Part shown: positions 44,701 through 58,400 of the stretch, piece after piece
How the letters are laid out: every line of letters begins with the position of its first letter
Position numbering within the stretch: the first letter of the stretch is position 1
Notes under the pieces: generated by a model
What the model was told of the DNA's origin: nothing
Seen by the model: only the letters and a program-made list of their open reading frames with translations
Databases searched by the model: none
Made by a program: the position numbers and the translations under genes
From: Bilabrum cf. latius
Lineage: Eukaryota > Bigyra: Bicosoecida > Bigyra > Bicosoecida
Length of the DNA: 64,000 nt
NCBI GenBank assembly: GCA_965178125.1
Contig: OZ237772.1
Span: 372,001-436,000 of the forward strand
Direction: 5' to 3'

Positions 44701-47700
44701 GGAGGAAGAGAACAAGGCCGGCAACGAACGCAGGGGGAAAGACGACGACGAGGAAGGTCAGCTGGGGCGCAGCTTGCAAGGGGGGGTGGGTCAGCTGGTG
44801 GCAGGCTTATCGTCCCAGTCGGATGGAGAGCGTGAGGGGTAGGGTGGAGGTGGGAATATGGACGGCAAGCAAACGACCGCCTCCAGTGCTCTCGATACCA
44901 CTGCCCGTGAGTCCCATTCTTCCGGTTTGGACGGGGGCCAGGAGACGGAGGTGGGCAAAGTCGGGGAGGGCGGTGACCCCGCCGCTGCGAGAGGTGCAGG
45001 GGCAGGCAAGGGGACTGCAGCGAGCAAGGTGGGTCGTCGTCGAAAGAGTACTTTGGATCGGTTGCTCGAGCGCATGCCGGAGCCCGATGCGGCGGAAATC
45101 AGCGCGGTGTCATCGCGTGGGGGGGCGGCCTACGGGGGGCAGGACGGTGGCGCTGGGGGTGGTCATGTAGGGGGATCCAGCAGCCGTCACGACGATGTCA
45201 ATATCGGTGCGATGCTGGACTCGATCGGGGACAGCAGCGACACCGGAAACGAAGATGAAGAGAGGAAGCAGGGCGGGTACGAGGAGGTGCGTAACGTGGG
45301 TGTCCCCCGCCCTGGGGTCAACCCGGGGGATATCCCCCCGGGCGACGGCTCCCCCATCAAACACCTTGCAGACCTGGGTATCTCTGCCAGGAGCGGTTGG
45401 GACGACACCAACGACGAAGATGAAGATGAGGGCGGGAATGCAGGAAGCGGGGGAGTCAGGCGCAGGCCAAGGGGATCGGCTGCAGGTCTCAGGGCTCGCG
45501 CCACGATCGAGGTGACTCCAGGCAGCGGGGGAGAGGGCGCCACACCACGTGTCCCCGTGGCGGGGGGTAGCGGGGGGGAGGGGTCATCGTCACACAGGGC
45601 CAGGCCCAGGTCAGCAGCTCACACCACGAGTGGTAGAAGGAACTCGGGTGGCACCAGCACACGCTCTAGCAGACCCAGGAGGAACTCGGCTGCTGCCAGG
45701 TCAGTGCATGTGGGCGGGTCGGGGGCCTCCCCTCCACAGAGCACTCGCTCCGGGCTCGGTGTTCCCCGGAGGTCCGCAACCGAGGGGCTGACCCCAGCAG
45801 GGGGGGTGGCGGTTCAGGGGCCCTGGGGGGTCCCCGGAGTGGCCACCTCGCCCACTCGTCACACGAGCGCGCCGTTCCCGGCCGCCCCTACTTCACCCCC
45901 TGGACGGGGCCAGCCTGTCTTCCCCCCCCGTGCAGCGGACCCCCAGGGTGCCCCCCGTGGTGGTGGGGGCAAGCGTGACCAAGCCCGTATGGCGGTGAAG
46001 TAGGCCAGTGACGCAGTCAAGGGGTCGCTGATGTACCTCAAGAAAGCGGGGGTGGATGCGGCCAGGCGCAGGCTGAGGGAGAGGATCAAGCAGAAGATGA
46101 GGGGGGTGGGCATGATGCGAGCCATGGGCTACAAGGCGAGGGGGGGCGCCGCTGCTGCCCTGGACAAGGCGCTCTCCAGACGGCCCTTCGCTGCCCCCGC
46201 CATGGGGAACAGCCGCGGAGGGGTAGGCGCAGAGGCAGTGGACACCGACGACTCGGAATCGAAAGTGCGCCGGAGGGCACCTACATCGTCCCAGCCAGAG
46301 AACCTTCTTTCCCCGCAGCAGAGCGGTAGCAAGGCCGTCATGGCGGCGGGTGTTCCCGGGAGGCCCTCCATCGGTGGAGGCGAGGGCAATCCATGGGCAA
46401 ACATGAGGCAGAGCAGCCGCCGTGCCAAGATGGTCGCAGAGCAGGTTCTTAACGAAGAGGTGTACCTCTATACGGAGAACGGTGGCTTCGCGGTGCTGAC
46501 CCAGGAAGACAGGCAGGAATACGTGCAGCAGCTGAGGGGCAGGAGGGAGCTTCTGGCCGCACTGGGATTCGCCCTGACGGCGGGGCAAGGGCAGGGGGCG
46601 GGGACAGCGGATGGGCCGGGGGGCCGGAGGGGGAGGCACGGCTCCGAATCCAAGGCGGCGCGCCAGCGGCGGGAATCGATCGAGGGTGGTCGCAAGCGTG
46701 CAGGCGCAGGTGCTGGCCCGCGCCACCAGAGCTCGTCTCTGGAGGAAGCAGCCGCCGCCGTGAGAAAGGAAGTGGCGGAAGGCAAGCTGGCTGGACGCGC
46801 TGCCTCGGAGGATGGCTCTTCCGGTGTGACGAGTAGGAGCACGATGCGCAGCGGGGCCGGCAGCCGCCTGGACTACAAGACGGGCAGTGGCAGAGCCGCC
46901 CGCACCCGCACTCGTCACAGCAAAGAGGACGCCGAGCTCCTGGAATCCACCCAGGGGCTGCGATCGCTGACCAAGAACCGGAAGAGCAGGCGGGCGGGGG
47001 CCTACGGCACGGGGGGCGAGGGAACAGCCAAGAGCCTGGATGGGCGATCCGATGACCTGTCGGACGGGAGCGGCACGGAGTCTTGGAGGTCGGGTTTCGA
47101 TTCCGATTCCTCGGAGGAGGCGGGGCAGCACCAGGCGGTCGGTGACCTGATCGTGGGACCCGCGTCCTACATGTCACCTGCGGGAGCAGAGGCGGCGCAT
47201 GCGGCGGAGAGAAGAGCCACCAGGTTTCTGTCAGGGGATGATGAGGACCAAGGGGGTGCGATGGTGGTGGGAGGCAGCGCGCTTGTGGGTGGTCCGTCTG
47301 CCGCTGCTGTCCCCGGTGTGGCGCAGGGGTCCATGGGGGTCATGCCTCCCGGGGTGCAGATGACCCTTGGGGGTGCATGGGGACTCCAAGGTGGGGGCGG
47401 GGGGGGGATGATCGAGGCGCAGTCGTCTATGAGATCCGCGGCGGGCGCAGGGGCCGGCATGGTGGCGAGTGGCAGCCAGGCCTCTACGGTGAGGCAGAGG
47501 AGGGCTAGCTCGTCTTCAGCGGCAGGGAACAACGGACGGGTCATGGTCAAGCGGAGCTCCATGCGTGTGCAGCGGCGCCGCAATTCAATGCACCGGCGCA
47601 ACTCGCATTCCCGCTCCACCCGGGGTGGCGGGGCGGGCGGCGGTGCGATTGGGGACGACTCCGAGGTGTCCCGCCGCAGCAGCAGGAGGAGCCACAGGCG

Positions 47701-50700
47701 CAGGTCCAATAGAGAGAACCAAGGCGCAGCTATAACTAGGGGCGTCTCCAGAAGGAGGCCAGCAGCCGAAAGGGGATCGGCATCCGGTTCCGAGACCAAC
47801 CGCAGCCACGCCTCCAGCACGGGCGGGAACTCGGTGCATTCCATGGCTGGCATGGGCCCCACGGCTCCGTCCTCCCGCTCCCTCATGGGCCGGCATGATG
47901 GTACGACCCGCACGCCCGGGCCTCTGCTGCAGCCGTCTCCTTCCCCCGCCCAGATGGCTCAATCGGCGGAGGCCATGCCGTCTGCCAGGAGCAGCAAGCC
48001 GGGGGGAGGGGGAGGGGGAGGGGACATGCTGCCCACCGCGCAGGATGCCAGGGAACAAAATGCTAGGGAACACAAGGCCAGAGAACACGGTCGGAACAGG
48101 CGATAGCCTGGGAGTAACGAATCCAAGGGTGCAGCCGGCGTGCAGGTGCAGGTGCAGGTGGGCGATGCCAGGAGGGTGGTCAAGTCCCGCGCTGCATCCA
48201 GGTTTCGCCTCATGACGGCGCCTGAGTCAGCCAGGTCTGGCGCGGGTCCCCACCAAGATGGTCACTTCCGGTACGGCGGCGCGGCGAGCGGGCGGCAGAC
48301 CCCGGGGGCTCAGGGTGGTTCAGCGGAGCTGCTGGAGGAGAACAAGGGCTCCCGCAAGGTGCTCGAGAGGCTCAGGAGGGAGTACCTGAAGCTTCACGCG
48401 GGCCTGCCTCTGCTCGCCCGGATCATGGCTAGATCGAGGGTGACCGCCGGTTTGGCCAGGGGCTTGGATCTTCGGAGGGAGGAGGGGTGGGCCATCCATG
48501 AGAGCACGAGGCAGGCAGCCAGCGTGGCGCTTGGGATCCCATCCGAGGGACAGCTTGAGGTGCTGGCCCCGACAGCCGCAGCCAAGAGGGCGATGAGGAG
48601 CAGAGCAAGGGCGGAGATGAAGCAGAGTAAAAGGCAGGCCGCGGGGAACAGCGCCGCGGCATTGGCCGCCATGGCTGGGGGCGCAGGTGCTGTGCCCGCG
48701 GCGGTGCCCCGGCCGCCCCTGTCGGTCGGTGGCGGGTCCGTGGTCGGCGGCGGGCCCGAGTTCCCTGGCGGAGGTGCCTTTGCTGCTCCGCAGCAGATGT
48801 TCGTGGGCAGGCCTGGATTCGGAGCCGGAATGTTCGCGGGGCAGCAGTCGATGCTGCAGGGAATGACCGACAACAACCCGTATCTCATGGGCATGGGCGG
48901 CGGGCCGGGATCCAGGAACGGTGGCATCTCTGGTCCAGGCAGCGTGGGCGCACCCTCGGTGAACGAGCAGAACTACGTCAGGATCCGAGGGAGGGTTGGG
49001 GGTGGAGGGGATCTCTACGACACTGCCTCGGTGGGTGGCGACGGCTCCTCTGTGCGATTCAACCTCAGCCTGCATCAGCAGCAGCAACAAGCGCAGTACG
49101 GGCTCATGTCTCCACCAAGGACGGGCATGCCTGTGCTGATGCACGGGGGAGGTGGTCGCAGGGCTGGGCCGGCGGGCGCGGGGCAGCCCTCCCTGGGACC
49201 CGACCCCGCGGTGACACCTGGTGCGCAGGGGCAGCAGCAGGCGGGTCGTGAGAATCGATCGGAGCAGGACGTGAGGCATGCACAGATGCAGCAGTGGCAG
49301 CAGTGGGCGGCCATGTAGCAGCATGCCATGCAGCAACAGTGGGTGGCTTGGTATTAGCAACAGCAGCAGCAGCCAGCGACCGCTGCCGGGACAGGAGCCG
49401 CCCCACCGAGCCAGGAGGAGCAGCAGAAGAAAATGCAGGAATGGCTGCAGGCACAGCGGGCCATGGCCCAGGGAACAACGCAGGGAACATACACCGGGAA
49501 GGCACCGGGGAACAACAACCGGCCTGGATCGATGGGTCGAAGGGGCTCCATCACGCCCACTGGCAGGGGCAAGGCCCCGCCTGCCCCTGGGTCCAAGTCA
49601 AAGTCGGGCAGCAGCGGCATGCACGTGGGAGGCGGGCCGGGGGCGGGGGGGTCCAGGATATCCTCGGAGCGGCCCCGGGGCAGGGGCTTCCATTTCTCCT
49701 CGCGTAGCCAGGACAAGATGCTGGACACGAGCACATCGCCAAGGCCAGCGGATGGGTCCCAGCACTCGTCACACGAAGAGCACACGGCGCCGGGCCAGCC
49801 CCAGTCCCTGCAGCCCCCGCCATCGTCAGCGGGAGAGGGCTAGAAGGGCCAAGGCAACAGTCCCGGGGCGGGTGCAAGCGGGCAGCAACAGCAGCATCAG
49901 CAACAGCATCAGCAGTACTATCAGCATCAGCAACAGGGGCACCCAATGTCCATGCAGCAGCCACTCGGTGCCGCCAACATGCCGCCGTGGATGCTGGGGC
50001 CGTACGGGATGCAGGGCACTGCAGTGTCCCCGCCCTGGTTCGGCCCAAGCCCCCCCCCTCCTCCGGGCGTTGCCTGGGGCACGACCCCCTATGGAGGACC
50101 TATCCCGCCGTTTGCCCCCTGGTTGGGGTATGCTGGGCAGCAGCCCGGTTCACCCGGGCAGCAGGGGCGGCAGCAGGCATCGAATGCAGGCGCCGGAGAA
50201 CGCCCGTCAAGCAGCGGCTCTTCGAGCAGCGAACCGTACGACGGCACGATCGATGCGTCTAACGAGGGCGCCATCCTGGTGATGTTGGAGATGGAGCCGG
50301 TGGACGGTGGCGTGTGCCTCGGTGTCATCGAGCGGGTGTTGAGTCTGGAGGACGCTGCCACCATACCCGCCACCACTCACCAGATGAGCAAAGACCTTAC
50401 TTTGCTGGCGGAGAAAGCTGCGCTTGTGGAGAGGACGATGCGGCTGGCACTCAAACAGATGGGCGGCGGCAGCACCCGCAGGCTAGCCCTCGCCCAGCGG
50501 GGAGAGAGTGACGAGGACAAGGATGAGCTTGCCTTCTTCAGGGGGCGGGTGAAGGAGGGGCATGGGGGCGTGGTGCTATCAAAGGAAGGTGGGTTCCTCG
50601 TGTCGGGCAACGAGATGGCCATCAAGCAAACCAGAGGGGGGGGAGTGCTGCGGCCCGTAGGATCCAAGACAAAGATGAAGATGAAGATGCGGGCGGCCCC

Positions 50701-53700
50701 AGAGGAGACCACGTCAGAGCAGCGGTTCCCCTCCTCTGCCACCGGGTACGGTCCCAGCAGCATGAACAAGCAGGGCCAGGGCCAGGGCCAGCACGAGGCC
50801 AGGCGCAGGCCCGTGCTGACCATCCGGTAGTCCCCTTGGGAGGTCAAGACTGAGGACCTGGTGAGTCCTGCGTTCAGGGGGCGAATCCCGCAGGCGCTGG
50901 GGCACCACCATGCAATGCAGTCAGGAGGCACGAGCTCGTCGCAAGAGGGAAGCCGGGGGGGGCGCGCCGGCTCTGCGCCTGGGAATGGTCACCTGCGTGG
51001 CGTGGGGCCGAGCTCAAGCTCAGGCGAGGGCGGTGGCGGTGGATGTGGATATGCTGGGGCACACCATCCAGCGGTGGGCAAAGAAAGGGACTCTAGCTTT
51101 GATGGGGTCCCGTCGTGGACTGTGACGAGTGAGCGGCAGAACAGCGACTTGGACTAGGCGGAGCCGCTGCTAGGGGGGCATTCCAGTGCTCGTGCGGGGC
51201 CCGGGGCAGGCGTGGGCATTCTGGTGGCGGATGCTCGTGTGATGAGTGCGGGGTCAGACCGTGCGGGTGCGCCGCAGGGGCACAGCACAGACAGCAGCGG
51301 CAGCGGGAGCATGAAGGGAGCAGGAGCAGCGGCGCTAAAGGGGATGCCTCCTTCCCACCGGCGTGCAGGCGCCAGTGGCTCTGGGGATACAAGCACTGCA
51401 GGGTCTCTGCAGGGCGGAATTGGGGCCAATGCTGAGAGGAGGAGAAGGGGGTCGGGGACTGGCAGCATCGCTGTGAATGCCGGGAATGGGGCGAGCTAGG
51501 GCAAGCAGCGGGCGGGTTCGAGTTCGAGCGCGGCTGTCGTGCCTGCCGATAGCAGCGCGGCGGGTGCTGGGGTGATCGAAGGGGGCGGGCTGGCGGGCCA
51601 CTCGTCACACCAGTTGCGGGGTGCGGGAAGCTCGTTGGATCGCTCCCACAGCACCGAGAAGCAGCACACGCCGAGCGGGGACTAGACTGGGACGCAGTCG
51701 TCCGAGTCTGGACATGGACTGGGCGACGAGGCGGCGGCGGTGGCAGCTGCAGCCAGGAGTGTGGAAGAGGCAGAGGCAGAAGGAGTCATGCTCGCCAAAC
51801 CAGGGCCCAGCTCGAGTCGTGCCCGTCTGCTGCCGGCCCGTGGCTCGCACCGGTCAACCGGGTCCAGCTGTTCCGCGAACGACCTGGGTTTCTTCTCCGG
51901 TGAGGAGCCCAAGACGCTGGGCAGCGTGACCCGGGGTGGGGGCTATGCCAGCAGCAGCGAGACAGATATGGATGTGAGTGCAATGGCACTCATTGACGTG
52001 CGGCCTGCCATGCAGGAGGGCGGCTCCAAGAAAGGCTCCAAGTCTGCCAGCCCGAGGCACGGGCCCGGGACAGGAAAGTCCCTCCGTAGAACCCCGGGCC
52101 CGTCCTCCGCTGCTTCGGGGGCGTTCAGGGACAATGGCACGAGGCACAGTCCACGGAGAGTGGGGCGAGGGAACAACCAGGGAACAACAGGGAGGATGGC
52201 GCCCATCCATGAGGCGAGCAGCAGCAGGGGCAGCGGGGAGAAGGGCAGTGCCATGGGGGGGGTGTATGTGGCTGTCAATGCAGGGAACAGCAACGCGCAG
52301 CGACTGGCAGACAGCGCAAGTGCCAGCGAGCACACGACTTCGGCTTCTGGGGGGGCGGATCACGGCAGACTGAGCCCAGCCATCGGTGCACGGGCATCGG
52401 CTGGCAAGCGTGAGCAGGACCAGGACATGGGCGATACAGCGTACACGGGTTCGTCCGAGCAGGAGGGGGAGGAGGCCGCCGTGAGTTCTCTGGGGGAACA
52501 CAATGGCAGCAGGGTTGATGAAGGTGTGCTCAGGAAGAGGCTGGAGTCGGCTGGGTCCACCAAGCTTCTCGATATGACTGAGGCTGGAGATGGGAAGGGG
52601 GTGGGGCAGGTGGGGCAGCAGGGTGGAGAGGGGGGGGGAGAAGAGGAGGAGCGGGCCGCGGGGCAGGAAACCTCTGCCAAGTCCGCTTCCAAACCAGGCG
52701 TATCGCGCCCTAGGTGGAATCGGATGGGAGGCAAGGTCACCAGCTATGAAGGCACAGGGGCGGGGAGGGTGCACCAAGGCAAGCATGATGATGAAGATGA
52801 AGATGAAGACGAGGCGCGAGATGACTCGGAGCTGATGCGATCCGATGCGACCAAGCTGGGAGGCAGCATTGGCCAAAGCCAGGGGGCCCACGGGGTGAGG
52901 CAGGCCAGAGCCGAGCCGAAGGACCAGCTGGGATCCGACGTGGACCGAAGCCTGACAGACGATGAGGGTGAAGGGGAGGGAGAGGAGGAGCGGAGGGTCG
53001 TCGGGAGAACAGAGGAGGAGCCCAGGGGGGCTGGGTTCCTTGGTCCTAGATCGAGCGGGGGGATGGAATAGAGCAGGCAGCAATCTATCAGGCCCTCGAT
53101 GCAGCCCCGCGCGTTCGGTGGGATCATCGCGAGGGGCAAGAAACCGTCAGGGAACAAGGGCAGGCAGCACCACGTGGTGCACTCCCACTATGAAGGTCAC
53201 TCACACGGCGAGGGCAATGGCGAAGATGACGAGGAAGGCTATGGGGCGCTGGGTGCAGGGCACGGTACCGCCACCTCACTCACCATGAACGTCAGCAAGG
53301 CGGACACGGCCAGTCTGGTGCCCTACAACGACAACTCCACCATCAGCAGCCTGGCAGACGGAAGCAGCAGGGGGGTGGGGATGGGGGAGAGCGGGTACAC
53401 GGGCGCATCGCGCGGAGGCACACTACCTTCGCCGGATGCTCACGATCACATGCTCGCCCAGGGGAGGGAACATGAGCTGGACATCGCCACGGGGCACGGG
53501 GCGCCCGAGCCAGATTTTGTCCGTCATGATCTAGCTCTTGTTTCTGCGGCAGTGGGTGGGGATCGGGGATCTGTGGGATCTTCCACTATCAATGCACCGG
53601 GCGGGTCCATCGTGATTGAGCCAGCGGGGGGGTACAAGGCCCGGGGCAAGGGCGGTGCTGGAAGGGACCAGCAGCTGAAAGGGGGTATGTATCTCGCTGA

Positions 53701-54046
53701 TGACCGGTCCGGAGCGGCAGGCAGGGGTCAGAAGAAGCAGCAGCAGGGCATGAAAACCACTGCCAGCCGCATGCGACCGCAGGCCTCGTCCAGCTTTGAG
53801 GTGGGGGCCGTGAACTTTGCGGACATGACGGAGGGGCAGCTGCAGGCGCACGTCGAGGCGCAAGGGGCGGTGAAGGAACTCCGATCGGATCTGGCATGTC
53901 TCACGAAGCTGGTGGTTGTGCTCGCGATTCTGCTCGTGCTCGCTCTCGCTGCCGTGTTCGCCGTGCTCGCCCTTGTGGTTGGGCAGGGACGCGAGCTGGA
54001 TCAGGTGCAGAGCGATGTGGGAAGCCTGGCAGCGAGCAGTGGGTGA
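41734..54046 (+). CDS. Giant voltage/cyclic-nucleotide-gated-type cation channel, four exons, 3933 residues
   Basis: Exons 41734-42116, 42313-42402, 42528-43132 and 43323-54046 sum to exactly 3934 codons including TGA. A TAA directly precedes the ATG. After a basic N-terminus, VIPLNSHWLKWWDVLLVF enters S1; S3 has LVFLADMGVQFFLPY (TAG for Q at 42673); S4 is Arg/Lys-rich (RMLRLFKLIKLLRVVRASR); the pore reads ATIGYGDIVP, with intron 3 splitting the Tyr codon (Y360). S6, a C-linker and a cyclic-nucleotide-binding-like region follow (KVGYRNNRMFIIQKG, GAGQIFGEEM with TAG 43853). Family members usually end about 150 residues later. Here the same frame stays open for about 3300 more codons of Gly/Ser/Arg/Gln-rich, mostly disordered sequence with short helical islands (for example RKVLERLRREYLKL) and ends with a membrane-like helix (KLVVVLAILLVLALAAVF) near 53900. 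At least 20 in-frame TAGs, some inside polyGln. K+ selectivity is inferred from GYGD. Confidence 0.82.
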
Positions 54047-54192
54047 TTCAGACCAAATATATTTGTTTAGTACGAACCACTGCACTTGTACGTCAATCGG
54101 TGACTGCAGCCACCACTGGCACCGATGACTGTGATGAAGCCCGCCGGCAGCCGTCGCGGCTGCCCGGCGGTCATTGTTTCGATCGTGGCACA

Positions 54193-55452
54193 ATGATTGG
54201 GCGGCTCCCAGATAGACTAGACGTACGGCGCATCTAGAAGGCTGAGTAGTCCAGTTGGTCCCGAATAGATGCGCTGGCGTCGTCTTCGTATCAGCAAGAC
54301 GCTGCCGCAGAGGTGCAACGCGCCGTAGCAGCGGATACTGCAGCCCTACACGATTCAACTAGCGTACAACTAGTCGTCAGTGACATGCTTATTGATGCAA
54401 GTGTTCCTAAATCAGCGGAATCGTGTCGGTAGGATGTCATTCGGCAGTGCAGCGTGTCGTTCGAGCGTGCCTGCACAGTCTCCGAATCGCTGCGGTCGCC
54501 TGATGCACTTTTGCGAATCTTACCAGGTGGATCTGGGCACAAACTGCAGCACGTGCATTGGAAAGATGGCACAGATGCGATAGCTGGCGCAGATCAAGGC
54601 CAATTAGCCAAGCTCAAAGCTGCCCATATTCGGGCAGTCGTGTCCACTGTAAGCACTGTTGTATTCTAGCCCTTGCTCCGAAGTGCAATGGCCCTTGGTC
54701 ACAGTTAATGAATTGCTTTACTTGTGTCATCGCAGATTGTCGCACGTGGCCTGGTTGCCCCACCAGAGGCGCCGGACACGCCGCTGCACGGCCCGTCAAG
54801 CGCTGGATTCGCCTGGGCCTCGCTGCGTGAGGCGGCTTTGCTGCAGGGAATCAGCGATGCGCCGCGCGAGCTCCCTGACTCGCTTCATATGTCTCTATTC
54901 CCTGGTTTTGCGCTGGCGTGCTCGTGCCTGCGTCTGGCTACGTCCGTATCTGAGGGCGAGCACGAGGGGCCGCGCGAGCAGGTGCCCAAGGGCGAGCAAG
55001 GCATCGACGGGAGCGAGCAGTGGCAGGGACTGCAGCTACTCGGCGCACTTCCCCCGAGCACGCACCCCTCTCACTCGTCACACGGTACCACGCCGCTGCG
55101 GGGGGGCCTGGCAGCATGTCTCCTGGGGGAGTCCATCCACAGGGCCGGCCGTGGCAAACTGGAGGACGAGCCTATGCCGGGGCGGGGACACGGGCCGATG
55201 CACGATGGGCGCACTGAGGGTGCTGCAGCACTGCTGCGGTCGTGCGGTGCGTGGCTGGGCGTGCTCGGTGCGCTCGTCACACCATCGAGGCAGGAAGTGC
55301 TTGGGCTGGGGCTGGGTGGGCTGTCGATGGCCGTGGACGTTGGCTTGCATGATGCGGGTGCTGACATCCGTGTGGGTGCGGGGTCGGCTTAGCTATCTCT
55401 CCCTCAGACTGGGACTGGGGCAGGCCCATAGATGGAGGGGTTGCGGGCTGTA

Positions 55453-55485
<33 letters not shown>

Positions 55486-58400
55486 CGCGTGCTGTCGCAG
55501 TCAGAAGCAGACGAGGATGCCCCGCTGGAAGATGCAGATCTGTAGGGCAGTGCCTCAGGGAACAACGCATCAGGGAACAGTGTCTCAGGCATGGGCATGT
55601 TGCCCTGGCGGTGTGCGGCTGCGGTTGCAACCGGATGCATGCCGGCCCGTGAGGCAGCGAGGGCCCTCGGCTGGCCCGTGGCTGCGGGTGGATTCGGGGC
55701 AGGTGTGACGAGTGATGAGCAGCAAAAACACGCGGGAGGGGCTGGTTGGTAGCTTGGGTAGTTGGCAGGGTCTGGCCCAAGCCATGGACCAGCGGCCCGC
55801 AGCTAGAGCCGTGCAACCGTGGGTACCGTGGTAGCTGCAGGGGCAGGGGCAGGGGCAGGGGCGGGAGGAGGCCCCACCTCTGGCGCTGGAGGGGATGACG
55901 ATCCGGAGTTAGAAAGGAGGGGAAGCGTGGGCCGGCTCGTGCGTGCGGCTGCTGGCACCCCCTTGGCGCGGTTTGGGAGCAGCGGGTCCGTCTGGAAGGA
56001 GGGAGGTAATAGAGAAGGGGGGATTGGGGGGAGCAGCAGAGTGGCCCCTGGCAGCAGGGGGGGCACCCCGAGCGGCAGCCCTGTCCCCCTCCCCATCATG
56101 GGGACATCTGGTACAGATGGCGAGTATGCTGGTGTGACGAGTGTGCCCAGCGTGCGTACGAGTCTCCGAGCAGCACTCGAGGCCTGCCAGGCCGGGGCAG
56201 AGGGTGGATCTTTAGAGGGGGAGAAGGCACCTGGCACTGAGGGCGGCACCGGCGGCAGCGGTTCAGGTGCCGGCGGCAGCGCCGTGTCAGAGTCGGATGT
56301 GCTGGACAGTGACACCAAAGCGGTGGACACAGCATGTCGGGTCATGCTGGTTGCTTCGTGCCTGGAGCATGCTTCGTTTGCCAGCCTCGCAGATGTGCAA
56401 GTCCAACAAGTCCAACGGGCCGGGAGTCAGGTGGACAAGGGGGGCGGTAGCGGAGCCCAGGGGGAGTTGGATCAGCGATTTTCGCTCGACTGGCGGTGCG
56501 TTGCTTCGTGTGCGGATGCGTTGGTGCACTGCACTGCACTGCGGCTAGAGGCCGGCTGGGAGGAGGGAGCCGCTCGGCTTGCAGAACAGGCGCTTGAGGT
56601 CGTCGGTGACGCGCAAGCTGTCTTGCGTGATGGGAGTGCTGCAGGCGCGGATGGTGGTAGCTGGATGCAGCAGGAGGCGATGGATCGGATCGAGGGCTCC
56701 CTGTCCTAGCTGCGGGGCACGATCGGGATGGGCGAGGAGCTGGGGAGGGCGCTGGCGATGGTGGGGGGAGTGGTGGATGCGAGGACTGGCGGAGTGGTGG
56801 CAGGGGGAGGTGCCATCGTCGGTGGGGCGCCGTTCGTGAGGCAAGACACCGCCGAGACGCTGCAGCCCGGAAGCAAGCAGGGTTATGTGTCCGTTGAGCG
56901 CGTGGACTCGTCATCCACCCCTGTGACCGAGCTAGCCCGCGGCAGCACTGTGTCTTCTGGTGAAGCCAGGGAGGGTAACCAGGGAACACAGGTCCAGGGA
57001 ACACGTGGCCTATACGGCACAGTCGAAGATAATGACGACTCGCAGCCGAGCAGCAAGCGCAGGCGTGTTGGTGGCCCCAATTTGGCCGCGTCCGCCCGAA
57101 TCTCGGTGCCACCCGAAGCAAGCGACGCAGTGGGAGGGTCTCGAGGCAGGGAGGCAGCCTTTGCAGCGGCCCGAGTGCTGGCTGCCTTGAGACCTCGCCC
57201 AGGGGCGGGTGATCCCGCCGCGGTAACTGACGGCTTGCCTGTTTCCGACGTGGGTGGGATTACAACGGGTGCCACAGCAGAGATTGGTATAGGGTCAGCT
57301 TGGTCTGACTGGACTGTGGCAGACGAGATGGAAGTGCTCGTCGCGGCATCGGCCGGGGAACAAAGCAAGCTGGCCAACGTGGCGCTGGGGGCGCTGCAGT
57401 ACGCTGCAGTTGCACTTGCGCGGGACGAGGCCGATGTGCGACAACAAGCCGGCGCCCCCTTGGACGCTAGGGATGCGAGAATGGGCGGTGCTGGATATCC
57501 CAACACTCGGTCTGTGATACAGGGCGCGCTGCTTGACCCTTTGACGAATTCTAGCGGGAGCGGTAGTAGTCAGTCTGCCGGTGCGTACAGCATTTCATTC
57601 GGGCACCTGCGGGATGGTGCTCTGGGCCATGCGATGCGTGGGCTCAGGGAACAAGTGGGCGCCATGCTGGACCAGACGCGGGCGGCCGCGTTGAAGAGGC
57701 GCGCTGCCACTGTGCGGGCCAAGAAGAAGATGAAGATCAGCCAGCAGAGTAAGAGCCAACAGTAGGACGGGGGCATGGGAGGAGGAAGGCAGCAACGGCC
57801 GAAGGACAGCTCGTCTGCCCAGGCTGGGGAACACACGAGCGGGGATGGGTCGGGATCATCTGGTGATGCGGGTGCTCATGAAGCGAGCGGGACCAAAGCG
57901 AGCAGCAGCAGTAGTGGCAGTAGCGGTGCAGATTGCACCTCGTATGGTAGGTCAAGGCGCAACCGCCAGCTGACAACTCGGGCGGCGCAAGCCCGTATGG
58001 CGGTGGGCAGCGAGAGCGAGAGCGAGGGGGATGGGGATGGGGAGGGGGAGGGCTCATCTGGCGGCTCCGAGTTCGGGGGCGGGGGGTAGGGCGGTGGCGA
58101 TGTGGAGGACGACGAGGAGTTCGATGAGGAGGACAGCGACTCGGATGATGAGTATGGCAGTCGCAGGAACAGGGGCAGCAAGCGGGGAGGGGGTGGCAGA
58201 AAGAAGGAGGGCGGCAGGGGCAGGCTGGTGCCTGTCGCTGGCCCCCTAAGTGGGGGCGAGGCAGACCCCCACTTTGCCCTGGGGGCTGGTGGGGGGGGTC
58301 GGGCTCGGCGGGAGGCGCAAGCTGGTCCCGCAGACTGGCTGGGGAGCAGCAGTGCGATGCACGCAGAAGCAGCTACAGGTGTAGGCGTCGAAGACGGCCC

